Positions 47,847 to 58,824 are shown, counted from the first letter of the stretch. The stretch: DNA of 64,000 nucleotides from Rodentibacter ratti (GCF_002000485.1 NZ_MLAJ01000002.1:1-64000), one strand, 5' to 3'. Program-made: numbers and translations. The notes: generated from the sequence alone by a model not told the origin.

Positions 47847-49385
47847 CTATCGTTTTTGTGAAAGGTTCATACGGCGACGAACATACGCCATCGCTCCATG
47901 TAATAATAAAAACAAGAATGATAGTCCATAAAGCGGCAAATTACCTAATACAGAATAAGGTGTTTTGCCTTCAGTCGGTGCAATGTTATAGGTCAATGTT
48001 GTTTCAACAAACTGAGGTGCTTGCGCCAAAATTTTACCTGTTGCACTAATAAATACCGAAATCCCGGTATTAGTCGCACGAATTAAAGGCTTACCTAATT
48101 CCAATGCCCGCATTCTCGCCATCTGTAAATGCTGCCAAGGCCCGATGGAATCGCCAAACCAAGCGTCATTGGAAATGGTTAGCAAATAATCGGTATTCTT
48201 TTTCAAATTTTTTCGTACTTGTTCGCCAAAGATGATTTCATAACAAATTGCCGGTGAAAAAGCACGTTTTTTTGCCATAAAAGAAGGCTGCACTGCCTCC
48301 CCATTTTGGAAAGCCGACATCGGCAAATTAAACACGGAGTTTAACGGGCGTAATATATTTTCCAACGGGACATATTCGCCAAATGGCACAAGGTGATGTT
48401 TATTGTAACGATTTGAAGTATCCAATTTATAAGGAAAATCAGGATTACCTGCGCTCACAATAGAATTCAGCAATTTGCCCGATTGTTCGTCCTGATACAC
48501 CGTCCCGATTACGATTTCCGTATTCTTTTCCTGTGCCACACGATCAAGGGTTTCAAAAAAAGGAACGATCGAATTTTCCAAGGTAGGCAACGCCGATTCA
48601 GGTAAAATGATCAAATCGCTTTTCCCTAAATTTTCTGCGATTAATTTTTGGTAAATTTCTAATGTTGAATAGAGATAAGCAGGATCCCATTTTAGATTTT
48701 GCTCAATATTACCTTGTAGAAGCGTAACCGCCAGGGCTTTATCTTTTGCGGGTTTCACAAAAATAATTTTTTGCGCATAACTCGCTAAACCACTGACAAT
48801 GATAAAGAGTAGAACATTGGCCAGTAACAATTTGATATTTTTTTCTTTAAATAAAGCAAAAATGCTATTAAAAATGACCGCACTTGCCCACAGGGTAAAG
48901 AAGGTTAATCCGCTCACGCCAAATATCGGGGCAATTCCGGAGAATGGGCTGTCAATTTGTGTATAGCCGAATTGCAACCAAGGAAAACCCGTGAATAGCC
49001 AACCACGGAGAAATTCCGTAAACGTCCAAATTACTGCAAAAATAACCGCGCTTTTTACCTGAAAACGATGTACGAGATAGGCAAATAACATTGGATAAAG
49101 GGCAAGATAAGCAGAAAGTAAGCCGACAAGTAAATAGCTTACCCAAAGAGAAGCGCCGCCGAATTGATGAATGCTGACATTCAACCAACTGACACCAAAA
49201 CAGAAAAATCCCATTGACCACAAAAATGCGCCCAAAAGTGCGGTAGATTTTTTCTCAGTTTTAGCGACATAAATTAAGCCTAGCAATGAAACATAGGCCA
49301 AGCCCCAGTAGTCAAAAGGAGAAAAAGCAAAAACACCGAGTAAACCGGAAAAAAAAGCAATAAAATAAATAAATAAATTTTTCAT
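47847..49385 (-). CDS. lnt: Apolipoprotein N-acyltransferase
   Basis: Adds the third acyl chain to lipoproteins in the inner membrane. The 512-residue protein has about seven to eight membrane segments around a periplasmic nitrilase-type domain with the Glu-Lys-Cys triad: Glu in ILPESALP, a Lys in the middle region, and Cys in AICYEIIFGE. The gene follows corC, the usual ybeX-lnt arrangement. A GC-rich hairpin lies in the 71-base gap. Confidence 0.97.
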   Translation of the reverse strand: MKNLFIYFIAFFSGLLGVFAFSPFDYWGLAYVSLLGLIYVAKTEKKSTALLGAFLWSMGFFCFGVSWLNVSIHQFGGASLWVSYLLVGLLSAYLALYPMLFAYLVHRFQVKSAVIFAVIWTFTEFLRGWLFTGFPWLQFGYTQIDSPFSGIAPIFGVSGLTFFTLWASAVIFNSIFALFKEKNIKLLLANVLLFIIVSGLASYAQKIIFVKPAKDKALAVTLLQGNIEQNLKWDPAYLYSTLEIYQKLIAENLGKSDLIILPESALPTLENSIVPFFETLDRVAQEKNTEIVIGTVYQDEQSGKLLNSIVSAGNPDFPYKLDTSNRYNKHHLVPFGEYVPLENILRPLNSVFNLPMSAFQNGEAVQPSFMAKKRAFSPAICYEIIFGEQVRKNLKKNTDYLLTISNDAWFGDSIGPWQHLQMARMRALELGKPLIRATNTGISVFISATGKILAQAPQFVETTLTYNIAPTEGKTPYSVLGNLPLYGLSFLFLLLHGAMAYVRRRMNLSQKR

Positions 49386-49410
49386 CTAAATTTTCAATAT
49401 GACAAAAAGA

Positions 49411-49440
49411 TTTCCCCCCAACAAAAATGAGGGGGGGAAA
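49411..49440. repeat. GC-homopolymer hairpin between corC and lnt
   Basis: TTTCCCCCC (49411-49419) paired with GGGGGGGAAA (49431-49440) in an AT-rich region. It lies 17 bases after the corC stop. It could act as an attenuator or mRNA stabiliser, and the C6 and G7 runs are prone to length change. Confidence 0.6.
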
Positions 49441-49456
49441 GTTTAATCGGAAAAGA

Positions 49457-50350
49457 CTATTCGTTTTCTATATTTTTCACTTCCGGCAAACGTTCGTCCG
49501 GCACGGTAACACGTAACTGAATTAAACGGCGACTATCGGCAGAAGTGACTTTAAATTGCAGGTTTTCTAAGGTAATTTCTTCACCCCGTTTCGGCAAGTA
49601 ACCGAAAGCCTTCATGACTAAACCACCAATAGTATCCACTTCTTCATCGTCAAAATTCGTCTTGAACTGTTCATTGAAATCATCAATGTCCGTCAGGGCA
49701 CGTACTGCATAAGTATGACGGGAAAGTTGGCGAATATCTGCAATTTCTTCTTCATCAAACTCATCTTCAATATCGCCCACAATTTGTTCTAAAATATCTT
49801 CAATCGTCACTAAGCCGGACACCGCACCAAATTCATCCACCACAATTGCCATATGGAAACGTTCCGAACGGAAATCTTTTAACATTCTATCCACACGCTT
49901 ACTTTCCGGTACAATTACTGCCGGACGTAAAAGTTTTGGTATATCAAATTCTTCGGCATCTTCACGCAAGAATTTCAGTAAATCTTTTGCATGTAGAATT
50001 CCTGCAATATTATCCCGATCATCCGAATCGGCAATGACAGGAAAGCGTGAATGGGCTGATTCAATAATAATATTTAAGCAAGAATTTAAATCCTGCTCGC
50101 TTTCTATGAAAATAATTTGTGAGCGTGGAATCATAATATCACGCACCCGAAGCTCAGCGATCTCCATGACCCCCTCGATCATTTCTCGGGTATTTTGATC
50201 AATTAAATCGTTTTGCTCGGAATCACGGATTACTTCCACTAATTCTTCACGATTTTTCAACTCTCCCTGAAAAAAACGACCGAATAAAGATTGTAAAAAA
50301 GATTTTTTAGTGTTTTCAGATTGAATTAAATTTTGCTGTTCGTCACTCAT
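49457..50350 (-). CDS. corC: CorC (YbeX), CBS-domain magnesium/cobalt protein
   Basis: A 297-residue soluble protein with a CBS pair (about residues 75-190, [16 protein letters not shown]) and a C-terminal CorC_HlyC domain ([21 protein letters not shown]). In E. coli, YbeX is linked to Mg2+/Co2+ handling and ribosome maturation. It has no DUF21 membrane part, unlike yfjD in this window. It lies upstream of lnt on the same strand. Confidence 0.94.
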   Translation of the reverse strand: MSDEQQNLIQSENTKKSFLQSLFGRFFQGELKNREELVEVIRDSEQNDLIDQNTREMIEGVMEIAELRVRDIMIPRSQIIFIESEQDLNSCLNIIIESAHSRFPVIADSDDRDNIAGILHAKDLLKFLREDAEEFDIPKLLRPAVIVPESKRVDRMLKDFRSERFHMAIVVDEFGAVSGLVTIEDILEQIVGDIEDEFDEEEIADIRQLSRHTYAVRALTDIDDFNEQFKTNFDDEEVDTIGGLVMKAFGYLPKRGEEITLENLQFKVTSADSRRLIQLRVTVPDERLPEVKNIENE

Positions 50351-50435
50351 ATTATTCTGTTTTGACTAGACTAAATTCACTTCAGAAAAGTATCATATTT
50401 TGGCTGAGTTCGCAAAGTGAAAGCGTAGAAAAGCA

Positions 50436-50472
50436 AAGTGCGGTAAAAATATACTCATTTTTTTACCGCACT
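50436..50472 (-). terminator. galM terminator from paired uptake signals
   Basis: AAGTGCGGTAAAAA (50436-50449) paired with TTTTTACCGCACTT (ends 50472), and T-rich sequence beyond it on the minus strand. It begins six bases after galM. Confidence 0.85.
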
Positions 50473-50477
50473 TAATC

Positions 50478-51500
50478 TTATAGAAATTTAAACTCCGTCC
50501 ACTGATAATAGCGCTCATTGGCTTTTTGGATCCCGCCGTAATTTTGCCATTCCGGGTGATTCGGCGTATCCGGTAAACATTGTGTTTCCAATGCAATTCC
50601 GGAAAAATCGGCATATTCCCCTCCCTCTCGGGTTGGTGTGTCAGCAAGATAATTTCCCGTGTAAACCTGCAACGCGGCTTGAGATGTTCGCACTTCAAGG
50701 ACTAGATCCTCATTCGGAGAAACCAGCAAGACACAAGGTTTTTGCCACGCCTTATTGACGATGAAAGAATGATCATAACCTTTAGTCAAACGCTGATCGC
50801 CCTCTAAGAAATCTTGTTTAATTTGTTTCATCAGTCGAAAATCAAAACTTGTCCCTACCACGTGTTTAAGCGGAGAATTTGGAATACCTTCATTATTTAC
50901 CGGCAAATAAAAATCTGCGTTCAATCGCAAACTATGCTCTCGTATATCCGAACCTTGTTCGGCATTTTCTAAATTAAAATAAGCGTGATTGGTGAGATTC
51001 AATGCCGTGTCTTGATCACTCAATCCTTCATATTCAATTTTGACAGCATTGTCTTCTGTGAGGGTGTAGGTCACGGTTACTTTCACATCTCCCGGAAAAC
51101 CCTGGTCTCCGTCGGCAGAATTTAATGAAAAACAAACGAAATTTTCACCGCACTTTTCTATCATCCAACGACGTTGATCAAAACCTTTCCCCCCGTGCAG
51201 TTGATGCGCCCCTTGATTAGCTTCCAGTTGGATTATTTCACCGTTTAGTTCGAATTGTGCGTTTGCAATGCGGTTGGCATAACGCCCTACGCTCGCCCCT
51301 AAATAAGCATTCTGGCTCGGATAATCTTCTACTTTGCAGCCTAACAATACTTCTCTCAATCTGCCATTTACCGGCACTTGACAAGATAACCAGGTTGCTC
51401 CCCAATCCATCAATTTGATGAGCATGCCTTTTTCATTGTGTAAAGAGACAATTTGATAAGGTTTGCCATCAGGGGCATTGAATGCTGTTTTTTCTAACAT
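50478..51500 (-). CDS. galM: Aldose 1-epimerase (mutarotase)
   Basis: Interconverts alpha- and beta-galactose so that GalK can use it. The 340-residue protein has the family elements GRYANRIANAQFEL, NLTNHAYFNL with the catalytic His, and the C-terminal ETQCLPDTPNH containing the catalytic Glu region. Last gene of galT-galK-galM, nine bases after galK. Confidence 0.96.
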   Translation of the reverse strand: MLEKTAFNAPDGKPYQIVSLHNEKGMLIKLMDWGATWLSCQVPVNGRLREVLLGCKVEDYPSQNAYLGASVGRYANRIANAQFELNGEIIQLEANQGAHQLHGGKGFDQRRWMIEKCGENFVCFSLNSADGDQGFPGDVKVTVTYTLTEDNAVKIEYEGLSDQDTALNLTNHAYFNLENAEQGSDIREHSLRLNADFYLPVNNEGIPNSPLKHVVGTSFDFRLMKQIKQDFLEGDQRLTKGYDHSFIVNKAWQKPCVLLVSPNEDLVLEVRTSQAALQVYTGNYLADTPTREGGEYADFSGIALETQCLPDTPNHPEWQNYGGIQKANERYYQWTEFKFL

Positions 51501-51509
51501 GATTTTCCC

Positions 51510-52664
51510 TTAAATAACACGCACACCTTGCGATGCGGTGCAAACATAAAACGTTTCTTTTAATCCGGTAGTTTTTTCATAATTTTCGGCAATAATTTTG
51601 CGTACAGCCTCGACTTTATCTTGTGGTGCAAGGGCAACGATACAACCGCCAAAACCGCCCCCTGTCATTCTTGCACCGCCCTGTTTGCCGATAACCAATT
51701 GTGCTAATTCCACCAAATAATCAATTTGTGGCACGGTAATTTCAAAATCGTCACGCATTGAATCGTGGGATTGCCCCATTAGCTCACCTAATCGAGTTAA
51801 ATCGTTGCGAGTTAGCGACTCCACTGCATCTAATACCCGCTGATTTTCTGTCACAACATGACGGGCACGTTTTGTCACGATCGGATCAAGTGCAGTCAAT
51901 TCCGCTTCTTTTTCTTTAAATTGAGATACGGATACATCACGCAACGCTTTCACACCAAAAAATGCCGCAGCTTTTTCACATTGCTGACGGCGAGTATTGT
52001 ATTCGCCCGTGACTAAATCGTGCGGTACATTCGAATTCACGATAATCACCGCTACATCATTCGGTACAGCGGTCGGTATTGTTTCAAGACTTCGGCAGTC
52101 AATCATCAAAAGATGATCTTTTTGTCCAAGTGCAGAAATAAGCTGATCCATATTGCCACAATTAGCGCCTACAAATTGATTTTCGGCTTTTTGACCATTA
52201 AGCGCAATATCAACATGAGAAATGGTTAAATCGCCCAATTGCTGACAGAATTTTCCTACCGCCACTTCAAGTGATGCTGATGAACTTAAACCAGACGAAA
52301 GCGGTACGTTACCCGAAATGACAAGATCTGCCCCCTGTTTAAAATGCGGATAACGTTCTTGAATAAATTTCACCACGCCACGCACATAATTCGCCCATTT
52401 ATTCGGGCTTTTTTCAATTGTCTCCGCAAGGGAAAATTTATCGGTTTCATCCAAATCAGCCGCATAAACATGCCAAATATGATCATCACGTTTTTTACCG
52501 CTCACTGCCGTACCAAAGTTAATCGCACAAGGCATGACAAAGCCTTCATTATAATCCGTATGTTCCCCAATAATATTGACACGACCGGGGGCGTAAACTG
52601 TGAGTGTTGGTTCTGTATTAAATTTTTGGCTGAATATGTGTTGGGATTTTTCAATTGGTGTCAT
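51510..52664 (-). CDS. galK: Galactokinase
   Basis: Phosphorylates alpha-D-galactose to galactose-1-phosphate. The 384-residue protein has all GHMP motifs: [20 protein letters not shown] at the N-terminus, the ATP loop [14 protein letters not shown], and [13 protein letters not shown] near the C-terminus. The start at 52664 ([11 protein letters not shown]) gives the normal N-terminus; the 11-residue extension of the open frame to 52697 is not conserved. Confidence 0.98.
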   Translation of the reverse strand: MTPIEKSQHIFSQKFNTEPTLTVYAPGRVNIIGEHTDYNEGFVMPCAINFGTAVSGKKRDDHIWHVYAADLDETDKFSLAETIEKSPNKWANYVRGVVKFIQERYPHFKQGADLVISGNVPLSSGLSSSASLEVAVGKFCQQLGDLTISHVDIALNGQKAENQFVGANCGNMDQLISALGQKDHLLMIDCRSLETIPTAVPNDVAVIIVNSNVPHDLVTGEYNTRRQQCEKAAAFFGVKALRDVSVSQFKEKEAELTALDPIVTKRARHVVTENQRVLDAVESLTRNDLTRLGELMGQSHDSMRDDFEITVPQIDYLVELAQLVIGKQGGARMTGGGFGGCIVALAPQDKVEAVRKIIAENYEKTTGLKETFYVCTASQGVRVI

Positions 52665-52771
52665 ATTTCTATCCTTATATTTGAATTTATACCCCATTAA
52701 TTCCGCTCTTTCACAAAGAGAGGAGGGAGGAAATTTAAATAAACGGCATCACGCATAGAAAGAGAGGAATT

Positions 52772-53821
52772 TTATCCTCTCTCCTTATAGTGAATTTCGC
52801 TTAACGCTTTCAATCTTTCCGCAGCCTGCTCAGCCGTTAAATCCCGTTGACTTTCAGCCAGCATTTCATACCCCACCATAAATTTTCGTACTGTTGCAGA
52901 TCGTAAAAGCGGCGGATAAAAATGCGCATGGAGCTGCCAGTGTTCGTTTTCTTCATCGTTAAAAGGTGCAGCGTGGAATCCCATTGAATAGGGGAAAGAG
53001 GTTTCAAATAAATTATCGTATTTTGTGGTCAATTTTTTCAATATGATTGCTAAATCTTTCGACTGAGCATTAGTTAATTCTGTTAAGCGTTTCACATGAT
53101 TTTTAGGAAGTAACAACGTTTCGAAAGGCCACACAGCCCAGTAGGGAACGACCGCTACCCAATGCTCGGTTTCAACAACAATCCGTTCTTTTAATTCAAG
53201 TTCACGCTTTGCATAATCCAACAACATCACAGAACCGTATTTTTGCCAGTAATGACGTTGACTTTGATCTTCGCGAGCGACTTCATTCGGTAAGAAACTG
53301 TTTGCCCAAATTTGACCGTGAGGGTGCGGGTTAGAACACCCCATCGCCGCTCCCTTATTTTCAAAAATTTGCACCCATTGATATTTTTCTCCAAGCTCAC
53401 GAAGTTGTTTTTGCCAAACTTTGATCACTTCTTCAATCTCAAGTGCGGTCAATAATGGTAAAGTTTTACTGTGATCCGGAGAAAAACAAATTACTCTACT
53501 CTCTCCGCAAGCTTGTGAGCTTTGAAAAAGCGGATCATTTGATTTTTCCGGTGCCGGTGTGTCTTCCAGAAGTGCCGAAAAATCGTTTTTGAACACATAA
53601 GGCTTATCATAATCCGGGTTTAGCTCACCTGTAATACGTTTATTCCGTGGGCAAAGATAGCAATTCAGATCATGGCTTGGTTTCTGCTCTTCTACGACTT
53701 TTTCCTGCTGTCCCTGCCATGGTCGCTTGGCTCTATGTGGTGAAATCAAGACCCATTGGTCAATTAACGGATTATAACGACGGTGCGGATGCTCCGTTGG
53801 CTCAAATAGTGTATCAGTCAT
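52772..53821 (-). CDS. galT: Galactose-1-phosphate uridylyltransferase
   Basis: Transfers UMP from UDP-glucose to galactose-1-phosphate. The 349-residue protein has the catalytic HPHGQIW (His-Pro-His) and the zinc ligands CYLCPRN. The start at 53821 ([18 protein letters not shown]) is chosen over a longer open frame to 53914 that covers the operator. First gene of galT-galK-galM. A short hairpin (AGAGAGGA/TCCTCTCT, 52761-52782) overlaps its stop. galE is not in this window. Confidence 0.98.
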   Translation of the reverse strand: MTDTLFEPTEHPHRRYNPLIDQWVLISPHRAKRPWQGQQEKVVEEQKPSHDLNCYLCPRNKRITGELNPDYDKPYVFKNDFSALLEDTPAPEKSNDPLFQSSQACGESRVICFSPDHSKTLPLLTALEIEEVIKVWQKQLRELGEKYQWVQIFENKGAAMGCSNPHPHGQIWANSFLPNEVAREDQSQRHYWQKYGSVMLLDYAKRELELKERIVVETEHWVAVVPYWAVWPFETLLLPKNHVKRLTELTNAQSKDLAIILKKLTTKYDNLFETSFPYSMGFHAAPFNDEENEHWQLHAHFYPPLLRSATVRKFMVGYEMLAESQRDLTAEQAAERLKALSEIHYKERG

Positions 53822-53843
53822 AATAATTCTCTTATCTGTAAAT

Positions 53844-53859
53844 TTGTAATCGATTACAT
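53844..53859. promoter_or_regulatory. GalR/GalS-type operator at galT
   Basis: TTGTAATCGATTACAT: the central 14 bases are a perfect palindrome and match the LacI/GalR pattern GTAANCGNTTNC. It lies just downstream of the predicted galT transcript start (about 53866), a position suited to repression. Confidence 0.75.
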
Positions 53860-53872
53860 TTATTTGCTTGGT

Positions 53873-53915
53873 AAGATACCTAACTTCTGAAGAATAAACC
53901 GTGATCCATATCACA
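53873..53915 (-). promoter_or_regulatory. Class II CRP-dependent promoter of galT
   Basis: CGTGATCCATATCACA (53900-53915) matches CRP TGTGA-N6-TCACA with one mismatch. On the minus strand a -10-like TATCTT occupies 53878-53873, giving a transcript start at 53866 and a CRP centre at -41.5. Confidence 0.65.
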
Positions 53916-53964
53916 AAATTAGAATTTTAAGGGGATTTTTTGTGATCTACATTAAAAAATTTAA

Positions 53965-53980
53965 AAGTAAACGTTTTCAA
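53965..53980. promoter_or_regulatory. GalR/GalS-type operator upstream of galS
   Basis: AAGTAAACGTTTTCAA has the GTAAACGTTTTC core of GalR/GalS sites. It lies 57 bases before the galS start codon and suggests autoregulation. Confidence 0.65.
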
Positions 53981-54036
53981 TTTCATACTAAGCCATTATG
54001 ATGAATAGCTATAAGTTAGATGAAAGAGGGAATCTT

Positions 54037-55038
54037 ATGAGTACTATTCATGATGTTGCGAAGCTCGCTAAAGTTTCCGTTGCAACAGTATCTCGCGTGT
54101 TAAACAATCATCCGTCAGTCAGTAAAAAAACCCGTCTTTCCGTACAAAATGCAATCTCGCAGTTAAGTTATCAACCTAATGCCAATGCACAAGCTCTCGC
54201 TATACAAAATACCGATACGATTGGTGTAGTGGTCACAGATGTCACAGATTCTTTTTTTGCTATTTTAGTGAAAGCAGTAGACAAAGTAGCCGAATCCCAC
54301 AATAAAACGATTTTAATCGGCATTGGTTATCATCATGCAGAAAAAGAACGTGAAGCTATTAATACCTTATTACGTAAGCGTTGTAGCTGTCTGGTTGTTC
54401 ATTCTAAAGCCCTTTCAGATGAGGAACTTAAAGATTATCTTGATAAAGTGAAAGGAATGGTGGTGATTAATCGTGTCATTAAAGGTTATGAAAATCGTTG
54501 CGTAAGTCTGGATAATCAAAAAGGCACTTATATTGCGACAAAAATGCTTATTCAATGCGGGCATAAAAAAATTGCTTATATCGGCTCTAATCATGCTATT
54601 TTCGACGAAGTTGAGCGCCGAACCGGCTATCTGGAAGCCTTAAGAACACACAATTATCCTATTGTTAAACATGCAATTGTGCATAACTCTCCGGATTTTG
54701 AGGGGGGGGAGCAAGCAATGATTGATTTACTCAGTTACAATAAAGATTTAACCGCAGTCGTTGCCTACAATGATTCTATGGCTGCCGGTGCAATTTCAGT
54801 GTTGAATGAAAACAATATCAATGTACCAAGCCAATTTTCCATTATTGGTTTTGATGATATGCCAATTGCACGTTATTTAATTCCCAAACTAACAACCATA
54901 CGCTATCCCATTGATTTAATGGCAACTTATGCCGCTAATTTAGCATTAAGTTTAGTTGATGAAAATATCGCTGCGCCCTCAGCTATTCAGTTTAATCCAA
55001 CGTTGGTTCGCCGTTTTTCCGTAGAATCAGCAAACTAA
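54037..55038 (+). CDS. galS: LacI-family galactose regulator
   Basis: A 333-residue repressor with an N-terminal LacI-type HTH ([23 protein letters not shown]) and a periplasmic-binding-protein-like sugar-binding domain. It lies between the divergent galTKM operon and the mglBAC operon, as in H. influenzae. Start ATG at 54037, with AGAGGG about seven bases upstream, gives the family N-terminus; the first in-frame ATG is at 53998. Predicted to bind galactose or a close relative and control both operons. galS and galR names are interchangeable here. Confidence 0.93.
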   Translation: MSTIHDVAKLAKVSVATVSRVLNNHPSVSKKTRLSVQNAISQLSYQPNANAQALAIQNTDTIGVVVTDVTDSFFAILVKAVDKVAESHNKTILIGIGYHHAEKEREAINTLLRKRCSCLVVHSKALSDEELKDYLDKVKGMVVINRVIKGYENRCVSLDNQKGTYIATKMLIQCGHKKIAYIGSNHAIFDEVERRTGYLEALRTHNYPIVKHAIVHNSPDFEGGEQAMIDLLSYNKDLTAVVAYNDSMAAGAISVLNENNINVPSQFSIIGFDDMPIARYLIPKLTTIRYPIDLMATYAANLALSLVDENIAAPSAIQFNPTLVRRFSVESAN

Positions 55039-55040
55039 AA

Positions 55041-55133
55041 TGTGATGGAGATCACAAATTTCAACATTGTTTTGTAATCGTTTTCATTTATGTGAGTTTG
55101 ATCACAGACTTACAAGGATTTGATAAGTATTAT
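55041..55133 (+). promoter_or_regulatory. mglB control region: two CRP sites, operator and -10
   Basis: Two perfect CRP sites, TGTGATGGAGATCACA (55041-55056) and TGTGAGTTTGATCACA (55091-55106), flank a GalS-type operator TTGTAATCGTTTTCAT (55072-55087). A -10 TATTAT at 55128-55133 predicts a transcript start at 55140, which puts the second CRP site at -41.5 (class II). The CRP centres are 50 bases apart. Confidence 0.8.
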
Positions 55134-55213
55134 TCCAAAAGAATTATGACAGTTGTAACAATAACGTACAGTGTCTTCTTTGTTCAAATCAACCTTCCAA
55201 TCAGGAGTGTTTT

Positions 55214-56206
55214 ATGAAAAAAACAGTATTAAGTGCAATCGCTTTAGCAGTAGGTTTAGGCTCGGTTACAGCAAGTTATGCAGCTGACAACCGTATCGGT
55301 GTCACTATTTACAAATATGATGACAACTTTATGTCATTAATGCGTAAAGAAATCGATAAAGAAGCGAAAACATTACAAGGCATTGAGCTATTAATGAATG
55401 ACTCTCAAAATGCTCAATCGATCCAAAATGACCAAGTTGATGTATTACTTTCTAAAGGTGTGAAAGCGCTTGCAATTAATTTAGTAGACCCTGCTGCAGC
55501 GCCAACTATTATCGGTAAAGCAAAACCGGATAACATTCCTGTAGTATTCTTCAACAAAGATCCCGGCGCAAAAGCAATCGGTAGTTATGAACAAGCCTAC
55601 TATGTTGGTACCGATCCAAAAGAATCAGGCATTATCCAAGGTAATTTAATTGCAAAACAATGGAAAGCAACACCTGAATTTGATTTAAACAAAGATGGGA
55701 AAATCCAATTTGTCTTACTCAAAGGTGAGCCGGGTCACCCGGATGCGGAAGCCCGTACTAAATATGTTATCGATGAATTAAATAAACAGGGTATTCAAAC
55801 CGAACAATTATTCATCGATACCGGTATGTGGGATGCCGCGATGGCAAAAGACAAAATGGATGCTTGGTTATCCAGTTCTAAAGCCAATAATATCGAAGTG
55901 ATCATTTCCAACAATGATGGTATGGCATTAGGTGCGTTAGAAGCCACAAAAGCTCACGGTAAAAAATTACCTATTTTCGGTGTAGATGCCTTACCTGAAG
56001 CCTTACAGCTTATCAAAAAAGGGGAACTCGCAGGTACCGTGTTAAATGATGGTGTAAATCAAGGTAAAGCGGTTGTTCAATTAGCTAATAATCTTGCCCA
56101 AGGTAAAGCCGCAAATGAAGGCACCAAATGGGAATTAAAAGATCGTGTTGTACGTATCCCTTATGTCGGTGTGGATAAAGATAATTTAGCTGAATTCTTA
56201 AAATAA
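55214..56206 (+). CDS. mglB: Galactose/glucose-binding periplasmic protein MglB
   Basis: A 330-residue high-affinity substrate-binding protein of the Mgl ABC importer. Signal peptide residues 1-23, with cleavage predicted after SYA. The mature part shows calcium-site sequence DLNKDGKIQ, and sugar-contact regions such as [12 protein letters not shown]. First gene of mglBAC, behind a GalS/CRP promoter. AGGAG lies upstream of the ATG. Confidence 0.97.
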   Translation: MKKTVLSAIALAVGLGSVTASYAADNRIGVTIYKYDDNFMSLMRKEIDKEAKTLQGIELLMNDSQNAQSIQNDQVDVLLSKGVKALAINLVDPAAAPTIIGKAKPDNIPVVFFNKDPGAKAIGSYEQAYYVGTDPKESGIIQGNLIAKQWKATPEFDLNKDGKIQFVLLKGEPGHPDAEARTKYVIDELNKQGIQTEQLFIDTGMWDAAMAKDKMDAWLSSSKANNIEVIISNNDGMALGALEATKAHGKKLPIFGVDALPEALQLIKKGELAGTVLNDGVNQGKAVVQLANNLAQGKAANEGTKWELKDRVVRIPYVGVDKDNLAEFLK

Positions 56207-56230
56207 CACGAATATCAATGATGTAACCTT

Positions 56231-56256
56231 TAGGGGGAGTATTGTTACTTCCCCTA
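56231..56256 (+). repeat. Hairpin between mglB and mglA
   Basis: TAGGGGGAGTA (56231-56241), loop TTGT, TACTTCCCCTA (56246-56256): an 11-pair stem with one G-U pair in RNA. With no T run it is more likely to stabilise the mglB part of the mRNA than to terminate. Confidence 0.6.
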
Positions 56257-56274
56257 TTTCAAATGAGGTTGGAT

Positions 56275-57795
56275 ATGACAACTCAAGACTTAAGTCAAAG
56301 TGGCGAATTGCTGCTTACGATGACCAATGTCAGTAAATCCTTTCCGGGTGTAAAAGCCTTAGATAAGGCAAACTTAAGCGTCCGCTCTCACTCTGTTCAT
56401 GCCTTAATGGGCGAAAATGGGGCGGGAAAGTCCACATTATTAAAGTGTTTGTTCGGCATTTACGCTAAAGATGAAGGTGAGATTCTTTTCTTAGGTAAAC
56501 CCGTCAATTTTAAAACATCAAAAGAAGCCTTAGAAAACGGTATATCTATGGTGCACCAAGAACTCAATTTGGTACGCCAGACCAGTGTTATGGATAATCT
56601 TTGGCTTGGCCGTTATCCACTAAAAGGCCCATTTGTCGATCATGCCAAAATGTACCGTGATACTAAAGCGATTTTTGATGAATTGGATATTAATATCGAT
56701 CCAAAAGAAAAGGTCGCAAAACTTTCCGTATCTCAAATGCAGATGATCGAAATTGCGAAAGCCTTCTCTTATGATGCAAAAATCGTCATTATGGATGAAC
56801 CCACCTCCTCACTCTCTGAAAAAGAAGTAGATCATCTATTTAAAATTATTCAAAAACTAAAAGATCGTGGATGTGGCATTATTTATATTTCTCACAAAAT
56901 GGATGAAATTTTCAAAATTTGTGATGAAATTACTATTTTACGTGATGGAAAGTGGATCAATACCGTACCGGTAAAAACCTCCAGTATGGAACAAATTGTT
57001 TCAATGATGGTAGGACGAGAACTGACTCAACGTTTCCCTGAAAAGACGAACGTTCCAAAAGAAGTTGTACTTAAAGTCGAACATTTAACTGCCTTGAACC
57101 AACCTTCTATTCAAGATGTTTCCTTTGAATTGCGTAAAGGGGAAATTTTAGGTATTGCAGGTTTGGTCGGTGCAAAACGTACCGATATTGTCGAAGCCAT
57201 TTTCGGGGTACGTGAACTCAAAAGCGGGACAATCAAGCTACATGATAAAACTGTCAAAAATCGAACCGCACTTGAAGCGATTAATCATGGTTTTGCCCTT
57301 GTCACCGAAGAACGCCGTACCACCGGGATTTATTCCAATCTAAGTATTGAATTCAATTCTTTGATTTCAAATATGAAATCTTACCTTACACCTTGGAAAT
57401 TACTCAGCAATAAAAAAATGCGTAGCGATACCCAATGGGTCATTGATTCTATGAATGTGAAAACCCCTTCACATAAAACTACGATTGGATCTCTTTCCGG
57501 CGGTAATCAACAAAAAGTTATCATTGGTCGCTGGTTGCTTACCCAACCGGAGATTTTGATGCTTGATGAGCCGACCCGCGGTATTGATATCGGTGCTAAA
57601 TTTGAAATTTACCAACTCATTCAAGAGCTTGCCAAAAAAGACAAAGGTATCATTATGATTTCCTCTGAGATGCCTGAGTTATTAGGGACAACTGACCGAA
57701 TTCTCGTGATGAGTAACGGTCGGGTTGCAGGCATTGTGGAGACAGCAAAAACTTCCCAGGAAGAAATTTTGCAGTTGGCAGCGAAATATTTATAA
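56275..57795 (+). CDS. mglA: Galactose/methyl-galactoside import ATPase MglA
   Basis: A 506-residue duplicated ABC ATPase. First half: Walker [10 protein letters not shown] and Walker [14 protein letters not shown]. Second half: the degenerate Walker A GLVGAKRT, typical of MglA/RbsA, then LSGGNQQKV and [11 protein letters not shown]. The start at 56275 has GAGG upstream; the frame is open to 56242 through the hairpin. Confidence 0.97.
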   Translation: MTTQDLSQSGELLLTMTNVSKSFPGVKALDKANLSVRSHSVHALMGENGAGKSTLLKCLFGIYAKDEGEILFLGKPVNFKTSKEALENGISMVHQELNLVRQTSVMDNLWLGRYPLKGPFVDHAKMYRDTKAIFDELDINIDPKEKVAKLSVSQMQMIEIAKAFSYDAKIVIMDEPTSSLSEKEVDHLFKIIQKLKDRGCGIIYISHKMDEIFKICDEITILRDGKWINTVPVKTSSMEQIVSMMVGRELTQRFPEKTNVPKEVVLKVEHLTALNQPSIQDVSFELRKGEILGIAGLVGAKRTDIVEAIFGVRELKSGTIKLHDKTVKNRTALEAINHGFALVTEERRTTGIYSNLSIEFNSLISNMKSYLTPWKLLSNKKMRSDTQWVIDSMNVKTPSHKTTIGSLSGGNQQKVIIGRWLLTQPEILMLDEPTRGIDIGAKFEIYQLIQELAKKDKGIIMISSEMPELLGTTDRILVMSNGRVAGIVETAKTSQEEILQLAAKYL

Positions 57796-57813
57796 CAACA
57801 AAAGGAACGAATT

Positions 57814-58824
57814 ATGAGTGCCTTAGAAAAAAATAAATCCTTTGATCTTTTAAAACAAAATGCGATCTATTTTGTGCTACTAATTTTACTCGGTATTATC
57901 ATTGCACAAGATCCAACTTTCTTAAACCTTATCAATTTTAGTAATATCCTCACTCAATCCTCCGTGCGTTTGATTATCGCCTTAGGTGTAGCAGGGTTAT
58001 TGGTGACACAAGGTACCGACCTCTCTGCCGGTCGTCAGGTTGGTTTAGCCGCTGTAATTTCTGCAACTATGTTGCAGTCTATGGAAAATATGAACCGTGT
58101 TTTCCCTGATTTAGGTGAAATCCCAATTCCCGTTGTCATCCTAGCCGTTTGTGCCGTAGGTGCTGTTATCGGCTTAGTCAATGGCTTGGTTATTGCCTAT
58201 CTAAACGTCACGCCATTTATCGCCACTATGGGAACAATGATCATCGTTTATGGTTTCAATTCCCTTTATTATGATGCAGTAGGTGGCTCGCCTATCGCCG
58301 GTTTTAATGAAAACTTTTCTACATTCGCACAAGGATTCTTCCGAATCGGAAGCTTTAAACTTTCATATATTACGATTTACGCAGCCATTGCTTCATTTTT
58401 AGTATGGATCATGTGGAATAAAACCCGTTTTGGTAAAAACATCTTTGCTATTGGTGGGAATCCGGAAGCGGCAAGAGTATCCGGTGTAAACGTTGCCCGT
58501 AATCTTGTTATGATTTATATCATTGCGGGAATGTTCTATGCTTTCGGCGGTATGTTAGAAGCCGGTCGAATCGGTTCTGCAACTAACAATCTAGGGTTTA
58601 TGTATGAATTGGATGCCATTGCAGCCTGCGTAGTGGGTGGTGTATCATTCGCCGGTGGTGTGGGTACAGTAATCGGTGTAGTTACCGGTGTTATCATCTT
58701 TACTGTAATTAACTATGGTTTAACCTATATAGGTGTAAACCCTTATTGGCAATATATCATCAAAGGCAGCATCATTATTTTAGCTGTGGCAATCGACTCC
58801 TTAAAATACGCGAAGAAAAAATAA
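57814..58824 (+). CDS. mglC: Galactose/methyl-galactoside permease MglC
   Basis: A 336-residue inner-membrane permease of the BPD_transp_2 type, with about nine to ten membrane segments. It carries the EAA-like loop of the ribose/galactose group, KNIFAIGGNPEAARVSGVNV, and the FAGGVGTVIGVVTGV segment. Last gene of mglBAC, 18 bases after mglA, followed by a terminator. Confidence 0.97.
   Translation: MSALEKNKSFDLLKQNAIYFVLLILLGIIIAQDPTFLNLINFSNILTQSSVRLIIALGVAGLLVTQGTDLSAGRQVGLAAVISATMLQSMENMNRVFPDLGEIPIPVVILAVCAVGAVIGLVNGLVIAYLNVTPFIATMGTMIIVYGFNSLYYDAVGGSPIAGFNENFSTFAQGFFRIGSFKLSYITIYAAIASFLVWIMWNKTRFGKNIFAIGGNPEAARVSGVNVARNLVMIYIIAGMFYAFGGMLEAGRIGSATNNLGFMYELDAIAACVVGGVSFAGGVGTVIGVVTGVIIFTVINYGLTYIGVNPYWQYIIKGSIIILAVAIDSLKYAKKK

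Noticed and set aside
53940-53955. Possible fourth CRP site (TGTGATCTACATTAAA) near galS
   Set aside because: Only the left half-site matches; the right half lacks TCACA.
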